From Henriciella sp. (lineage in GTDB: Bacteria; Pseudomonadota; Alphaproteobacteria; Caulobacterales; Hyphomonadaceae), in assembly GCA_002733705.1 (NCBI GenBank), contig NVWP01000033.1, positions 1 through 64,000 on the forward strand: 64,000 bases of DNA. Direction: 5' to 3'. Below, piece by piece: positions 47,098 to 57,298 of this stretch. How positions within the stretch are numbered: the stretch's first letter is position 1; each line of letters opens with the position of its first letter. Below the pieces are notes generated by a model. It made no database searches, had not been told where the DNA came from, and worked only from the letters and a program-made list of their open reading frames with translations. Position numbers and translations under genes: made by a program.

Positions 47098-47252
47098 ACT
47101 CAATAGATTGTAACGCGCACGCCTCACGTCCAGTCCCCGCTCCCCCGCCGGGCGTCCTTAGCCTTCTGCGCACAGGGCTTGATATTTGACGCGCTGCACA
47201 ATCTGACTAGAAGCAGGAGTTTGTATTTTCTTCGCCATTTTGGAGGGCGGAA

Positions 47253-48131
47253 ATGAGTGAGATCAGGCGTGTCGGTGTCGTAGGTGCAGGCCAGATGGGC
47301 AATGGTATCGCCCATGTCTGTGCGCTGGCGGGCTATGATGTGCACCTCAACGACATCTCCGACGAAGCCCTCGCCAAGGGCATGGAGACCATCGAGGCCA
47401 ATATGACCCGGCAGGTCTCGCGGGACATGATTTCCCATGACGAGATGAGCAAGGCGCTTTCCCGGATAAAGACGAGCACAAAACTCGACGGCTTTGACAG
47501 TGTCGACCTCGCCATCGAAGCGGCCACTGAAAAGCGCGAAGTCAAGGAAGCAATTTTCAAGACGCTCTGCGACGCCGTTCCCGCTAGCACCTACCTCGCG
47601 ACGAACACCTCCTCCATCTCGATCACACGCCTCGCCGCGACGACGGACCGGCCGGAAAAATTCATCGGCCTGCACTTCATGAATCCGGTCCCGCTGATGA
47701 AGCTGATGGAGGTCATCCGCGGCCTCGCGACAGATCAGGAAACCTATGAGATGGCGCTTGGCTTTGCAGAGCGCCTGAACAAGACCACGACCAACGCCGA
47801 AGACTACCCGGCTTTCATCGTGAACCGTGTCCTGGTCCCGATGATCAATGAAGCGGTCTACGCGCTCTATGAAGGTGTGGGCACGGTCGACAGTATCGAC
47901 ACCGCCATGAAGCTTGGCGCGAACCATCCCATGGGCCCGCTCCAGCTTGCAGACTTTATCGGCCTCGATACCTGCCTCTCCATCATGCAGGTCCTGCATG
48001 ATGGCCTCGCCGACACGAAATACCGGCCCTGCCCGCTTCTGGTGAAATATGTCGAAGCCGGCTGGGTTGGCCGCAAGGCCGGCCGCGGCTTCTACGACTA
48101 TCGCGGCGACGCCCCGGTCCCCACCAGATAA
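47253..48131 (+). CDS. 3-hydroxybutyryl-CoA dehydrogenase
   Basis: 292-aa NAD(P)-dependent enzyme acting on 3-hydroxyacyl-CoA in beta-oxidation or PHB metabolism. The Rossmann motif is GVVGAGQMGNGIAHVCALAGYDV. Catalytic His and partners are in TNTSSISITRLAATTDRPEKFIGLHFMNPVPLMKLMEVI, and NRVLVPMINEAVYALYEGVGTVDSID starts the C-terminal dimer domain. The tail GWVGRKAGRGFYDY is standard. It has a strong ribosome binding site (ggagggcgga). It fits the etfBA and enoyl-CoA hydratase genes nearby, though it is not in one operon with them. Confidence 0.94.
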   Translation: MSEIRRVGVVGAGQMGNGIAHVCALAGYDVHLNDISDEALAKGMETIEANMTRQVSRDMISHDEMSKALSRIKTSTKLDGFDSVDLAIEAATEKREVKEAIFKTLCDAVPASTYLATNTSSISITRLAATTDRPEKFIGLHFMNPVPLMKLMEVIRGLATDQETYEMALGFAERLNKTTTNAEDYPAFIVNRVLVPMINEAVYALYEGVGTVDSIDTAMKLGANHPMGPLQLADFIGLDTCLSIMQVLHDGLADTKYRPCPLLVKYVEAGWVGRKAGRGFYDYRGDAPVPTR

Positions 48132-48155
48132 GACCGGCGCGCCGTTTAAGGCTCC

Positions 48156-48788
48156 TCAGATTTCGACCGTCCGAATCAGCTCGATCACGGCGAGGATCAC
48201 TGTATTGACCGCCACGGCGGCAAGGATCATCCCCATAATGCGGCTGACCAGCGCCGCGCCGGCCATTCTGATGACGCGAAGGATGGGCGTCGCAGCCAGC
48301 ATCAGGATGAGGGCGCAGGCCATGACGAGCAGCATGACCCCCGCCGTCATCGCCTGCTCCTGAATGGAGAAGCGGTTATTGTCGGTCAGGACAACGACCG
48401 CGAGGATCGCGCCGGGCGAGGCCAGCGATGGCATGGCCAGCGGAAAGATTGCGACGGAGGAGTGGCCATCCCTTTCGGCCGACCAGCTCTCTGCCTCGCT
48501 TTCAGGCTTCGAGTCGCCAAAGATCATGGTCAGCGCGAAAAGCAGAAGCACGATACCGCCGGCGATCTGAAAGGCCGGCAGGCTGATGCCCAGCGCATTG
48601 ATGAGAAACTGGCCGCCAACCAGAAAGAGCAGCAGTACAAAGGTGGCGGCGATGATTGCCTTCACCGCGATCTTCCATCGATCCGCCGCCGCCACGCCGG
48701 CGACGACCGCGATAAAGACCGGGATCGTACCAATCGGGTCGATGACCACCCAGAGCAGCACGAACTGTTCAAGCAAACTATGCGTCAT
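48156..48788 (-). CDS. MarC-family integral membrane protein
   Basis: 210 aa with six membrane helices in two repeats, the MarC/UPF0056 form. It opens LLEQFVLLWVVIDPIGTIPVFIAV, the conserved D-P-x-G-x-x-P motif, which recurs in the second half as FPLAMPSLASPGAILAVVVL. The protein is often near drug-resistance loci but its transport function is unproven. ATG at 48788 follows gaggaag and is preferred over TTG at 48800. It converges with the Hbd gene. Confidence 0.88.
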   Translation of the reverse strand: MTHSLLEQFVLLWVVIDPIGTIPVFIAVVAGVAAADRWKIAVKAIIAATFVLLLFLVGGQFLINALGISLPAFQIAGGIVLLLFALTMIFGDSKPESEAESWSAERDGHSSVAIFPLAMPSLASPGAILAVVVLTDNNRFSIQEQAMTAGVMLLVMACALILMLAATPILRVIRMAGAALVSRIMGMILAAVAVNTVILAVIELIRTVEI

Positions 48789-48938
48789 CTTCCTCGCCAA
48801 ACTGGAATGGGCCAGGCAGGATGCCTGATGGAGCTTCAGATCGCGCTGACGCGGCCAAATACAAGCACTGCGCCCGCATTCACGCCCATGTGTTGCACTC
48901 AGGCCCGCGAGAGCAGGTCTTCAGGTCTCACCGTTTGA

Positions 48939-50051
48939 CTAGCTGCGCCAGCGCAGCGTGACCGGTTTGATCGGGTTTTCGAACGGGCGGCTCTCGGTCC
49001 TCGACGCCGTCCATTCCTTTTTCAGCGTCCGGTACCATTTGGCCTGCACATCGATATCGTCGATCCAGATCATCGCCTTCTGATATTTCATGCCTTCATT
49101 CTGAAGATCGACGATATCACCGTCCTGACGCAGGAATTTGCGCGCCGCCGGCTTGAAGATCGGGATGGCGAGGTTGAGCAGCGGCGCCCCGAAGAACCAT
49201 GTCACCTGCGTGATCCGCGTCTGCTTTTTGTAGACAGGCGTCAGGCAGGTCAGCGTCAGCAGGCGTGCGGTGTCATTCTCCACGATTTCCCAGCGATAGC
49301 CGGGCAGCTGGAAGATGATCTCTGTCGTGACCTTGCCGCCGAACACAGCCTTGTAGGCAAGCGAGTTCGATGATGGCTGATGGCGGTCGATGGCCCAGCC
49401 GCGGTCGCGCGGCACAAATGGCTTTTCCTTTAGTTTCAGCCCCGCACTGGGCGGGCGCCACCACCATTGCGAATGCACGAAGGCGACATGGGCCGGGTCC
49501 ATCAGGCCGACCACGGCATCGTCCATATGCGCGTTGAATGTTTCCTCGATGACGAATTTCGGCGTGTCCGGCAGCTCACCGAAATCCGGCGGCGGCACAT
49601 CGGGCTCCCCCTCAAACTTCGGGTCATCCGCGATGAAGACGAAGATCATCCCGTTCTTCTCATGCACCGGATAGCGGCGCACGCGGAACCGGCCCGCCTC
49701 ATAGGGCTGGTCTTCCAGAACGCTCGGCATGTGCCGGCAGACCCCATCGGTCCCGAAGCGCCAGCCATGATAGGGACACTCCACCGTCGGCTCGCCGTCC
49801 GTATCCTTCATCTTGCCCGCCGACAGTGGCACCAGCCTGTGCGGACAGATATCGCGCAGCGCGAACGCCTCTCCAGATTCTGTCCGCCCCACCACGATGG
49901 GTTGATCGAGCATGATGACATGTTTCAGGCCGCCGGGTTTCAGCGCCTTGGACGGGCACGCCAGATACCAGCTGTCGGTCAGCCAGCCCTCCGGCGTAAT
50001 GCCGGGCTGGGTCTCCGTCGTCTTGTCGATAAGCGTCTGTGTGTCGGCCAT
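48939..50051 (-). CDS. Rieske-type ring-hydroxylating oxygenase
   Basis: 370-aa alpha-subunit-like oxygenase of the VanA/steroid-hydroxylase kind. The [2Fe-2S] Rieske motif is C69-P-H71 and C92-P-Y-H95 (CPHRLVPL, CPYHGWRFG). The mononuclear iron site is in MDDAVVGLMDPAHVAFVHSQ. The C-terminal domain is complete. It should need a separate reductase, which is not in the window. The substrate is unknown, and the size fits O-demethylases or cyclic-compound hydroxylases. It has no operon partner here. Confidence 0.9.
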   Translation of the reverse strand: MADTQTLIDKTTETQPGITPEGWLTDSWYLACPSKALKPGGLKHVIMLDQPIVVGRTESGEAFALRDICPHRLVPLSAGKMKDTDGEPTVECPYHGWRFGTDGVCRHMPSVLEDQPYEAGRFRVRRYPVHEKNGMIFVFIADDPKFEGEPDVPPPDFGELPDTPKFVIEETFNAHMDDAVVGLMDPAHVAFVHSQWWWRPPSAGLKLKEKPFVPRDRGWAIDRHQPSSNSLAYKAVFGGKVTTEIIFQLPGYRWEIVENDTARLLTLTCLTPVYKKQTRITQVTWFFGAPLLNLAIPIFKPAARKFLRQDGDIVDLQNEGMKYQKAMIWIDDIDVQAKWYRTLKKEWTASRTESRPFENPIKPVTLRWRS

Positions 50052-50106
50052 GGGAGGTTTTTATACACCTCCATTCCTAACAGAAACCCTCAATCGCCAG
50101 CCGGCT

Positions 50107-50820
50107 TTACGTATAGGGCAAAACGAGTCGGGGGCGCAGAGCGTTCAAGGCTTTGGCTGTCTCTTCATTGCAGAAGATCAGCACGCTTGCCTGACCGTTG
50201 TCGGCGGCCCAGAACCGGCGCCCGTCCCCGATAGTACTCTCAATGTCTTCCGCTAACTCCGCGACGAAGAAAGGGTCTGCCCAGTCGTCTTCAAACCGCA
50301 GCTCCTTGTGGACCTCACGTCCACCGAGGACATAGCTCACTCTGGCAATCCGCGCGCCATAGTCGAGTTTGTCAGAAACATCCTCGAAGAGATCTCTCCG
50401 CCCCGTTAGTCGCTCAAAATTCTCGATGATCCGGACATAGTCGCCGTCACCTTCGATGGCCTCGAGATCGAAGTTCCATACACGGTCACTGACACGACGG
50501 CCCCAGGGTTCGCGCTCGACTTCCGTCCCCATCATGAAGAGAAGCAGGAAATATGGATCGTCACGATAAGCGTCGGCTTCAAACGAGTATAGCAGATCGT
50601 CTTTTGTGATCCCCGCGTTAAGCGCGATCCCGAGCTCTGAAAACTCTGACAACTGGTGGTCCAGATCTGGTGCCTCAGCCGGGTTGCGTGTTTCCAATTC
50701 GCTACTCCCGTTTGGCGAAGGCGTTTCATCAACTGTCGAACCACCACAGCCAGAGAGTATTCCTAAAGCGCAGCCAATCAGGGCCAGGCCCGCGAATCTG
50801 AAGATCAAAAAGTGCTTCAA
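50107..50820 (-). CDS. Predicted lipoprotein of unknown function, TTG start
   Basis: 237 aa. From a TTG at 50820 the product begins LKHFLIFRFAGLALIGCALG and reaches a lipobox ILSGC with Cys 25. The mature part is acidic, with PYFLLLFMMGTEVEREPWGRR, ERLTGRRDLFEDVSDKLDYG and FVAELAEDIESTIGDGRRFWAAD. No family is recognised. The base use is visibly less GC-rich than its neighbours. There is no ATG or GTG in frame near the signal sequence, so the start rests on the lipobox. The open frame continues far upstream opposite lepA, but that part is a shadow. Confidence 0.6.
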   Translation of the reverse strand: MKHFLIFRFAGLALIGCALGILSGCGGSTVDETPSPNGSSELETRNPAEAPDLDHQLSEFSELGIALNAGITKDDLLYSFEADAYRDDPYFLLLFMMGTEVEREPWGRRVSDRVWNFDLEAIEGDGDYVRIIENFERLTGRRDLFEDVSDKLDYGARIARVSYVLGGREVHKELRFEDDWADPFFVAELAEDIESTIGDGRRFWAADNGQASVLIFCNEETAKALNALRPRLVLPYT

Positions 50821-50883
50821 GCCATCAGTCCCAACACACAATGCCGCTAGTCGCAGCGGCCCAGCCCCGCTATATGGCGGCCC

Positions 50884-52689
50884 ATGACACCCCGCGACAA
50901 GATCCGCAATTTTTCCATCGTGGCGCATATCGACCACGGCAAGTCCACCCTCGCTGACAGGTTGATCCAGGTCACCGGCGGCCTTACCGACCGCGAGATG
51001 CGCGAACAGGTGCTCGATTCCATGGATATCGAGCAGGAGCGCGGCATCACGATCAAGGCCCAGACCGTCCGGTTGAACTACACGGCCAAGGATGGCGAGA
51101 CCTATGTCCTGAACCTCATGGACACGCCGGGCCACGTCGACTTCTCCTATGAGGTCAGCCGCTGCCTCGCGGCCTGTGAAGGCTCGCTCCTGGTCGTGGA
51201 CGCCTCGCAGGGCGTCGAGGCGCAGACCCTCGCCAATGTCTATCAGGCCATCGACCAGGACCATGAGATCGTCCCGGTCCTCAACAAGATCGACCTGCCT
51301 GCGGCCGAGCCGGAGCGCGTGAAAGAGCAGATCGAGGATATTATCGGCCTCGACGCGTCCGACGCGATCATGACCTCGGCCAAGAATAATATCGGTATTG
51401 AGGATGTCCTCGAAGCCATCGTCACCCGCCTGCCCGCCCCGCCCGAAGGTGACGCCGACAAGCCGCTCAAGGCTTCCCTGATCGATGCCTATTACGACCC
51501 CTATCTCGGCGTTGTGGTCATTGTCCGCATTGTCGACGGGGTGATGAAGAAGAAGCAGAAGATCCGCATGATGCGGGCCAAATCGACCTATGAGGTTGAC
51601 AAGGTCGGCATCTTCGGCCCCAAGCCGACCGATGTCGAAGAGCTCGGCCCGGGCGAGGTCGGCTTCTTCGTCGCCTCGATCAAGGAAGTTGCCGACACGG
51701 CTGTTGGCGACACGATCACGGACGAGAAAAACCCCACGGACACGCCCCTCCCCGGCTATAAGGAAGTCGTGCCGATGGTGTTCTGCGGCCTCTTCCCGGT
51801 CGACGCAGGCGACTTCGATGATCTGCGCGCCGCCATGTCGAAGCTGCGCCTCAACGATGCGTCTTTTACCTGGGAAATGGAAACCTCTGCCGCGCTCGGC
51901 ATGGGTTTCCGCTGCGGCTTCCTCGGCCTTCTCCATCTCGAAATCATCCAGGAACGCCTCAGCCGTGAGTTCGACCTCGACCTCATCGCGACCGCCCCCT
52001 CGGTGGTCTATGAAATGACCATGACTGACGGCACGGAGCTGGAGCTGCACAACCCCGCAGACATGCCCGACGTGGTCAGGATCGAGGAAATCCGCGAGCC
52101 CTGGATCTCAGCGACCATCTATACGCCGGACGACTATCTCGGTTCGATCCTTCAGCTCTGCCAGGACCGCCGCGGCATCCAGAAAGAGCTCTCCTATGTC
52201 GGGGGCCGGGCGATGGTGAAGTATGAGCTGCCGCTTAATGAAATCGTCTTCGACTTCTATGACCGCCTGAAGTCCATCTCGAAGGGCTATGCGAGCTTCG
52301 ATTACGAGATCATCGGCCACCGCGCCGGTAATCTGGTAAAAATGTCGATCCTCGTGAATGACGAGCCTGTCGACGCCCTCTCCATGCTGGTTCACCGTGA
52401 CCGCGCCGAGGGCCGGGGCCGACAGATGTGTGAGCGCCTGAAGGACCTTATCCCCCGCCAGATGTTCAAGATTCCGATCCAGGCCGCCATCGGCGCCAAG
52501 GTCATCGCCCGCGAGACGATCTCGGCCCTGCGCAAGGACGTGACGTCCAAATGTTATGGCGGCGACGCGACCCGCAAACGCAAGCTTCTCGACAAGCAGG
52601 CCGCCGGCAAGAAGCGCATGCGCCAGTTCGGCAAGGTCGAAATCCCGCAGGAAGCCTTCGTCGCGGCGCTGCGGATGGATGACGACTAG
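50884..52689 (+). CDS. lepA: Elongation factor 4 (LepA)
   Basis: 601-aa translational GTPase, the standard LepA length. It binds the ribosome and influences initiation or back-translocation. G1 is [15 protein letters not shown]2 has the [12 protein letters not shown] segment, G3 is DTPGHVDF and G4 is NKIDLP. The EF-G-like domains follow, and the LepA-specific C-terminal domain is present ([51 protein letters not shown]). The start at 50884 is the normal one. It is divergent from the lipoprotein gene. Confidence 0.97.
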   Translation: MTPRDKIRNFSIVAHIDHGKSTLADRLIQVTGGLTDREMREQVLDSMDIEQERGITIKAQTVRLNYTAKDGETYVLNLMDTPGHVDFSYEVSRCLAACEGSLLVVDASQGVEAQTLANVYQAIDQDHEIVPVLNKIDLPAAEPERVKEQIEDIIGLDASDAIMTSAKNNIGIEDVLEAIVTRLPAPPEGDADKPLKASLIDAYYDPYLGVVVIVRIVDGVMKKKQKIRMMRAKSTYEVDKVGIFGPKPTDVEELGPGEVGFFVASIKEVADTAVGDTITDEKNPTDTPLPGYKEVVPMVFCGLFPVDAGDFDDLRAAMSKLRLNDASFTWEMETSAALGMGFRCGFLGLLHLEIIQERLSREFDLDLIATAPSVVYEMTMTDGTELELHNPADMPDVVRIEEIREPWISATIYTPDDYLGSILQLCQDRRGIQKELSYVGGRAMVKYELPLNEIVFDFYDRLKSISKGYASFDYEIIGHRAGNLVKMSILVNDEPVDALSMLVHRDRAEGRGRQMCERLKDLIPRQMFKIPIQAAIGAKVIARETISALRKDVTSKCYGGDATRKRKLLDKQAAGKKRMRQFGKVEIPQEAFVAALRMDDD

Positions 52690-52768
52690 ACGGGCGTCGG
52701 CGCCGGTGACGCTTACACCAGCGCTTTGGATTGATTGTCCATTAAACCTCTGATGACACGATCAGGGG

Positions 52769-54642
52769 ATGCGCCTCGTCTATGCCATACTCTTTCTGCT
52801 CGCCCTCATAGGGGCCGTCTTCGGACTCGCCGTGATTACGCAGCCCGACCCGGTGGAGTTGTGGACACTCTTGGAAGCCCGCTGGAGGCTAGCCATATTG
52901 GCGAAACCCATGCCGCAGACGTGGCAGACTATGAGCGGGGCAGTGAGTCGCGACTGGCGGTCCTCCTCACGGATGAGGGCTCAAACTGGCTTGGGCTCGC
53001 ACATGGCCTGAAGACGATTGGTGTGCCCTTTGTCATCACGCGCGAGACTGATCGGGCGCTGCGCCACGATGTCGTCCTGGTCTACCCGGTGATCTCAGGC
53101 CGCAACACGGATCAGGAAACCCTTCGTACGCTTGCGAGATTCCCGCAGAATGGCGGAACATTGATCGCGACAAATGTCCTTGGCGGCGGCCTCGCCCCTG
53201 TTTTCGGGTTTGAGGGCGTCACCGAATCCAGATCGCACACCCATCTCACCTTCGATGACGACTATGCCATAACCGCCGATTTTCAGGCGCTTGGGCAAAA
53301 GACCATCAAGATTGGCAGCGAGACGCAGCTGGCGACGAATCCTGGAACAAATGCATACCTCTCGCCGCGCCAGCGCCCGGTTGCTGTCTATGAGGACGGC
53401 TCGGCGGCCATCGTGCGCCGCGACTATGAAGAGGGCACAGCCTACGCGCTCGGGATCGACCTCGGCCAGCTGCTCCTGAAGGGATATAACTTCAAGGAAG
53501 CAGACGTGGCGGAGACCTATGCCAACCGCTACCAGCCGACACTAGATACGCTTCTGCGCCTGGTCGCCGCCATCTATCGCGAAGGCGAGCCCGACGGCGT
53601 GACCCTTGGGACTGTCCCTGACGGCAAAAAACTATCGGTCATGATGACCCATGATATCGATTACAGGAAATCGGTCCGCAATGCGGTCAAGTACGCCGAA
53701 ATGGAGGCACTCAACGGCGTCCGCTCGACCTATTTTGTGCAGACAAAATACATTGAGGATTTCAACGATCAGAGCTTTCTGGATGAAGAAGGGGTCGGAT
53801 ACATACTCAAACTGGAAGAACTCGGTGCCGAAATCGCCAGCCATAGCGTCTCGCACTCGCTCCAGTTCAACGCATTTGCCCTCGGCACTGGCAGAGAGGT
53901 GCTGCCCTCCTATCGTCCGTTCGTCCGCGATCTGGAGGCAACGACCGAGGCCAGCATTATGGGCGAATTGCGGATCAGCAAATTCATCCTCGAATCCCTG
54001 ATCAGCGAACCGGTTACCTCGTTCCGGCCTGGCTATCTGAGGATTCCGACCCAGCTTCCCGAAGCTCTGCAATGGGCCGGTTATTCCTACAGCTCGTCTG
54101 TCACAGCCAACAAGTCACTCACGCATTTCCCTTTTCGGCTGACGGCCGGCCGTCAATTCGACACCAATACGGATATTTTTGAGTTTCCGATCACCATTGA
54201 GGACGAATTGCCGCCGCTCTTGGGCGAACGCCTGGAGGAAGCAAAGACGATTGCTGACAAACTCGCGGCCTATGGCGCCACCATGGTTGTCCTCAGCCAT
54301 CCCGATATCCTTGGACACAAGTTTGAGTTTGCGGAGGGCTTCATCGATCACGTCAAACCCTATTCATGGATCGGCACCGTATCCGATTTTGGTGACTGGT
54401 GGGCGGCCCGCGATGCGATTGGCGTTGATTTAGACGACGCTGGCGGTGTCAGATCGGTAAGGCTGAACTGCCCAACTCCGATAAAAGGGCTGACGCTTGA
54501 GGTGCCAGAAAGCTTCGGCGTGCCCGGCCCCCTATCCGGCGGCAAACTCATTCGAGCCGAAAGCGGCACCTGGCTTGTCGACTGCATAGATAAAGTAATG
54601 CGGATCGAACTGGCCAAAACGACAGGTATGCCAGGGAATTAA
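52769..54642 (+). pseudogene. Polysaccharide deacetylase-like gene with frameshift
   Basis: The start, MRLVYAILFLLALIGAVFGL, is a clear signal or anchor helix in one frame. The body from about 52890 to 54642 lies in another frame (GETHAADVADYERGSESRLA onward), and the first frame stops at 53011. One missing base between about 52850 and 52895 would join them. The body has the NodB-type motif MMTHDIDY, ASHSVSHS and SFRPGYLR, so it is a carbohydrate-esterase 4 relative, over 600 aa in all. Starting instead at a TTG (52735) would give a junk N-terminus. It may be an assembly error. Confidence 0.75.
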
Positions 54643-54730
54643 TCGACTGTCCTGTCCCCCACGTCACCGATAGGCAGGCAGGTTTTCGCTGATACGCTAC
54701 CGGAAAAGATAAAACCGGGAGGCCCGCACC

Positions 54731-55822
54731 ATGACCAAGACCGATCTTTTCGAGCCCGTGACCTTTAACGGCCTGACGCTCAAGAACCGCATCGCCCTGT
54801 CCCCACTGACCCGCGCCCGCGCCACGCCAGACGGCAAGGCCGGCAAGCTTCAGGCGGATTACTATTCGCAGCGCGCGAGCGCCGGTCTCCTCATCACCGA
54901 AGCCACCGCAGTCGTTCCCGGCGGGCGCGGCGGCCCGATGCTGCCGGGCCTTTGGGAAGACGCGCAGGTCGAGGGCTGGAAAGAGGTGACAGACGCCGTC
55001 CACGCGAAAGACGGCCTGATCTTCAGCCAGCTCTGGCACGCCGGCCGGCTCAGCCATTCCTCGCTCAGCGCCGACGGCAAGAGCCCGCCGGTCTCCCCGT
55101 CGGAATACAGCCAGCCCGGCGAGATCTTCACCGAGACGGGCCCCCAGCCCTATGAGCCGGTCCATGTCATGACAAAGGCAGAGATCAAAGGCATGGTCGG
55201 CGCCTATGAGGCCGCCGCAACCCGCGCGAAGAAAGCCGGCTTTGACGGGATCGAGCTGCATGCGGCCCACTCCTATCTCATTTCCGCCTTTCTCAATGAC
55301 ATGACGAACCGGCGCGATGATGAATATGGCGGCTCCATCGAGAACCGCGCGCGCTTCCTGAAGGAGATTCTCGAAGCCGGCCTCAAGGTGTGGGACGGCA
55401 AACGTATCATGATCCGCCTTGCTCCGCTCGGCCACGCCTACGGGACCTGGGATACCGACCCCGAACCGCTCTTCAACCATGTCGTCGACATGATGAATGA
55501 TCTTGGCATTGGCTGGCTCGACCTTGTCGAAGGCGATACTGGTGTCACCCGCACACCGGAGCCCTATTTTGACGTCCTGAAACTGCGCAAGCGCTTCAAG
55601 GGCCTCACAATCCTCAACAATCTCTACACACGCGAGATGGCAATCGAGGCGCGCGAGAAAGACAGCGGCGACATTATCGCCTTCGGCCGTCCATTCATCG
55701 GCAACCCGGATCTGGTCGAACGCCTGAAAGCCAATGCCGAGCTGCATGAAGCCCCGCTGAAAGCCTATTATGGCGGCGGCGCCCGCGGCTATACGGATTT
55801 CCCGACGATGGAAGAGGCGTGA
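54731..55822 (+). CDS. Old yellow enzyme-type NADH:flavin oxidoreductase
   Basis: 363-aa FMN TIM barrel. Seen are LFEPVTFNGLTLKNRIALSPLTRARA, FSQLWHAGRLSH, the substrate-binding pair in FDGIELHAAHSYLISAFL (H-x2-H, as in NemA), the YGGSIENRARFLKEIL segment, and the FMN phosphate site IIAFGRPFIGNPDLVERL. Members reduce activated alkenes such as enones or nitro compounds with NAD(P)H. It is next to a Rieske enzyme and monooxygenases only in the broad sense. Ribosome binding site cgggagg. Confidence 0.93.
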   Translation: MTKTDLFEPVTFNGLTLKNRIALSPLTRARATPDGKAGKLQADYYSQRASAGLLITEATAVVPGGRGGPMLPGLWEDAQVEGWKEVTDAVHAKDGLIFSQLWHAGRLSHSSLSADGKSPPVSPSEYSQPGEIFTETGPQPYEPVHVMTKAEIKGMVGAYEAAATRAKKAGFDGIELHAAHSYLISAFLNDMTNRRDDEYGGSIENRARFLKEILEAGLKVWDGKRIMIRLAPLGHAYGTWDTDPEPLFNHVVDMMNDLGIGWLDLVEGDTGVTRTPEPYFDVLKLRKRFKGLTILNNLYTREMAIEAREKDSGDIIAFGRPFIGNPDLVERLKANAELHEAPLKAYYGGGARGYTDFPTMEEA

Positions 55823-55890
55823 ACCGGCCTCGAGCTAGCTTGGCCTCCAAGCGCAGGATCTATATAAGTCATCAGGTGAAGAGGACTTCC

Positions 55891-56418
55891 ATGAAACAGG
55901 CCATTGGCGCATGTCTCGCGCTTTCCGTTTTTGCGATCAGCGCCCCTGCAGGCACGGCGCAATCGCCGGACGGGGATGGCGAGCTAGCGGGGGCCGCCGG
56001 TGAGGCTGCCCTCAAAGCATGCCTCGCAGCAGCCGGGGCAGATAGCGGTGCTCGCCACGATTGTATCGGCACGATGGTCGACGCCTGCCCCGGCAATGCC
56101 GGCTCAACTCTGTCCATGGTGTCGTGCGTCAGCGAGGAAACCGGCTTCTGGGATACGCGCCTGAATGCCGTCTACCGGGACCTCATGGCCGCTTACCGCC
56201 AGCAGGATGAGGACTTTGCAGACGGCTACGACCTCACCGCGCGCCTTAGTGAGGTCCAGCGCGGCTGGATCGAGTGGCGCGATGTTAAATGCAAGTTCGC
56301 CTATGACGAATTTCGCGGTGGCACGCTCGGGCGGATCACGGGCGCGGACTGTATGCTTCAGATGACGGCCGAACGGGTCATTGAGCTTGAGACCCTGCTC
56401 GAGACCGCACGCCTCTAG
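55891..56418 (+). CDS. LprI-family (DUF1311) secreted protein
   Basis: 175 aa. It has a signal peptide (MKQAIGACLALSVFAISAPA, cleaved near GTAQ) and six cysteines in the mature part. The DUF1311/LprI core is CVSEETGFWDTRLNAVYRDL, then LSEVQRGWIEWRDVKCKFAY, then CMLQMTAERVIELETLL. Mycobacterial LprI inhibits lysozyme, but other members are undefined. Expected in the periplasm. The 24 codons before the chosen ATG overlap the previous gene's end and are not secretory. Confidence 0.87.
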   Translation: MKQAIGACLALSVFAISAPAGTAQSPDGDGELAGAAGEAALKACLAAAGADSGARHDCIGTMVDACPGNAGSTLSMVSCVSEETGFWDTRLNAVYRDLMAAYRQQDEDFADGYDLTARLSEVQRGWIEWRDVKCKFAYDEFRGGTLGRITGADCMLQMTAERVIELETLLETARL

Positions 56419-56489
56419 CCCTCCGCAACGTCACCGCTGGGCTTTGAGCCGCTGGATGGTAGGCTCCGGATCAATAAGGGAGATACGCC

Positions 56490-57296
56490 ATGGCCGACAC
56501 CGCCACCACGTTCGAGGAAATCCTCTATGAGGTCGCCGACAATATCGCGACCATCACGCTGAATGCACCGGACCGGATGAACACCATTTCCGGCCCCATG
56601 CTGGACGGGCTCTCAAATGCCCTTCTGAAAGCCGATGCCGACCCGAACGTGCGTTGCGTGATCCTGACGGGGGCGGGCCGTGCGTTCTGTGCCGGGCTCA
56701 ACCTGGAAAGCGCCACCAAGGGCGAGGAGATGGGCTCGGGTGCCATCTCATCGGCCAATCTTGATCTGCGTAATACCCCGCCCACCATCCTCTTCAACAT
56801 GGACACGCCGACCATCTGCGCCATCAATGGCGGCGCGGCCGGTTATGGCATGGACACTGCCCTTGGCTGCGATATCCGCATCATGTCGGACAAGGCCAAG
56901 ATGGCCGCCGCCTTCACCAAGCGCGGCATCCTGCCGGAAAGCGGCGGCACCTGGTTCCTGCCGCGCATGCTCGGCTGGGAGAAAGCCTGCGAGCTCATCT
57001 TCACGGGCCGCACCCTCAAGGCCGATACGTGTCTTGAAGAGGGGCTCTGTTCAAAGGTGGTCGCGCATGACAGCCTGATGGATGAGGCCCGCGAGCTTGC
57101 CACCGAGATCGCCTCGAACGCCCCGCTGGCCGTTCAGGCCTCCAAACGCCTGATGCGGATGGGGCTGTCAGAGCCGTTCACAGAGCATGTCCATCATGTC
57201 TTCCTGCAGCTTCTGCCGTTGATGCGGTCAGAGGATGCGCGCGAAGGCATGATCGCCTTCCTCGAAAAGCGCGAGGCGAACTTCAAGGGCCGGTAG
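56490..57296 (+). CDS. Enoyl-CoA hydratase/isomerase family protein
   Basis: 268-aa crotonase-fold enzyme. The oxyanion-hole segments are GAGRAFCAGLNLESAT and INGGAAGYGMDTALGCDIRIMSDKAKMAAAFTKRGILPESGGTWFLPR. The Glu in PESGGTWFLPR matches one of the two catalytic glutamates, while the position of the first (usually in GGG.E) is taken by YGMD, so activity may be other than plain hydration. It converges with the large secreted protein, 2 bp apart. It may work in beta-oxidation with Hbd and ETF. Confidence 0.88.
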   Translation: MADTATTFEEILYEVADNIATITLNAPDRMNTISGPMLDGLSNALLKADADPNVRCVILTGAGRAFCAGLNLESATKGEEMGSGAISSANLDLRNTPPTILFNMDTPTICAINGGAAGYGMDTALGCDIRIMSDKAKMAAAFTKRGILPESGGTWFLPRMLGWEKACELIFTGRTLKADTCLEEGLCSKVVAHDSLMDEARELATEIASNAPLAVQASKRLMRMGLSEPFTEHVHHVFLQLLPLMRSEDAREGMIAFLEKREANFKGR

Positions 57297-57298
57297 GC

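Noticed and set aside
50821..52050. Very long minus-strand frame continuing upstream of the lipoprotein, opposite lepA
   Set aside because: It mirrors the lepA coding strand with repeated Asp/Arg/Val runs and no domain; only the part after the TTG at 50820 looks like a protein.
52735..54642. Reading the deacetylase as one intact gene from a TTG at 52735
   Set aside because: The first 40 residues would be an out-of-frame copy of the anchor-coding DNA with no signal peptide; a frameshift explains the data better.
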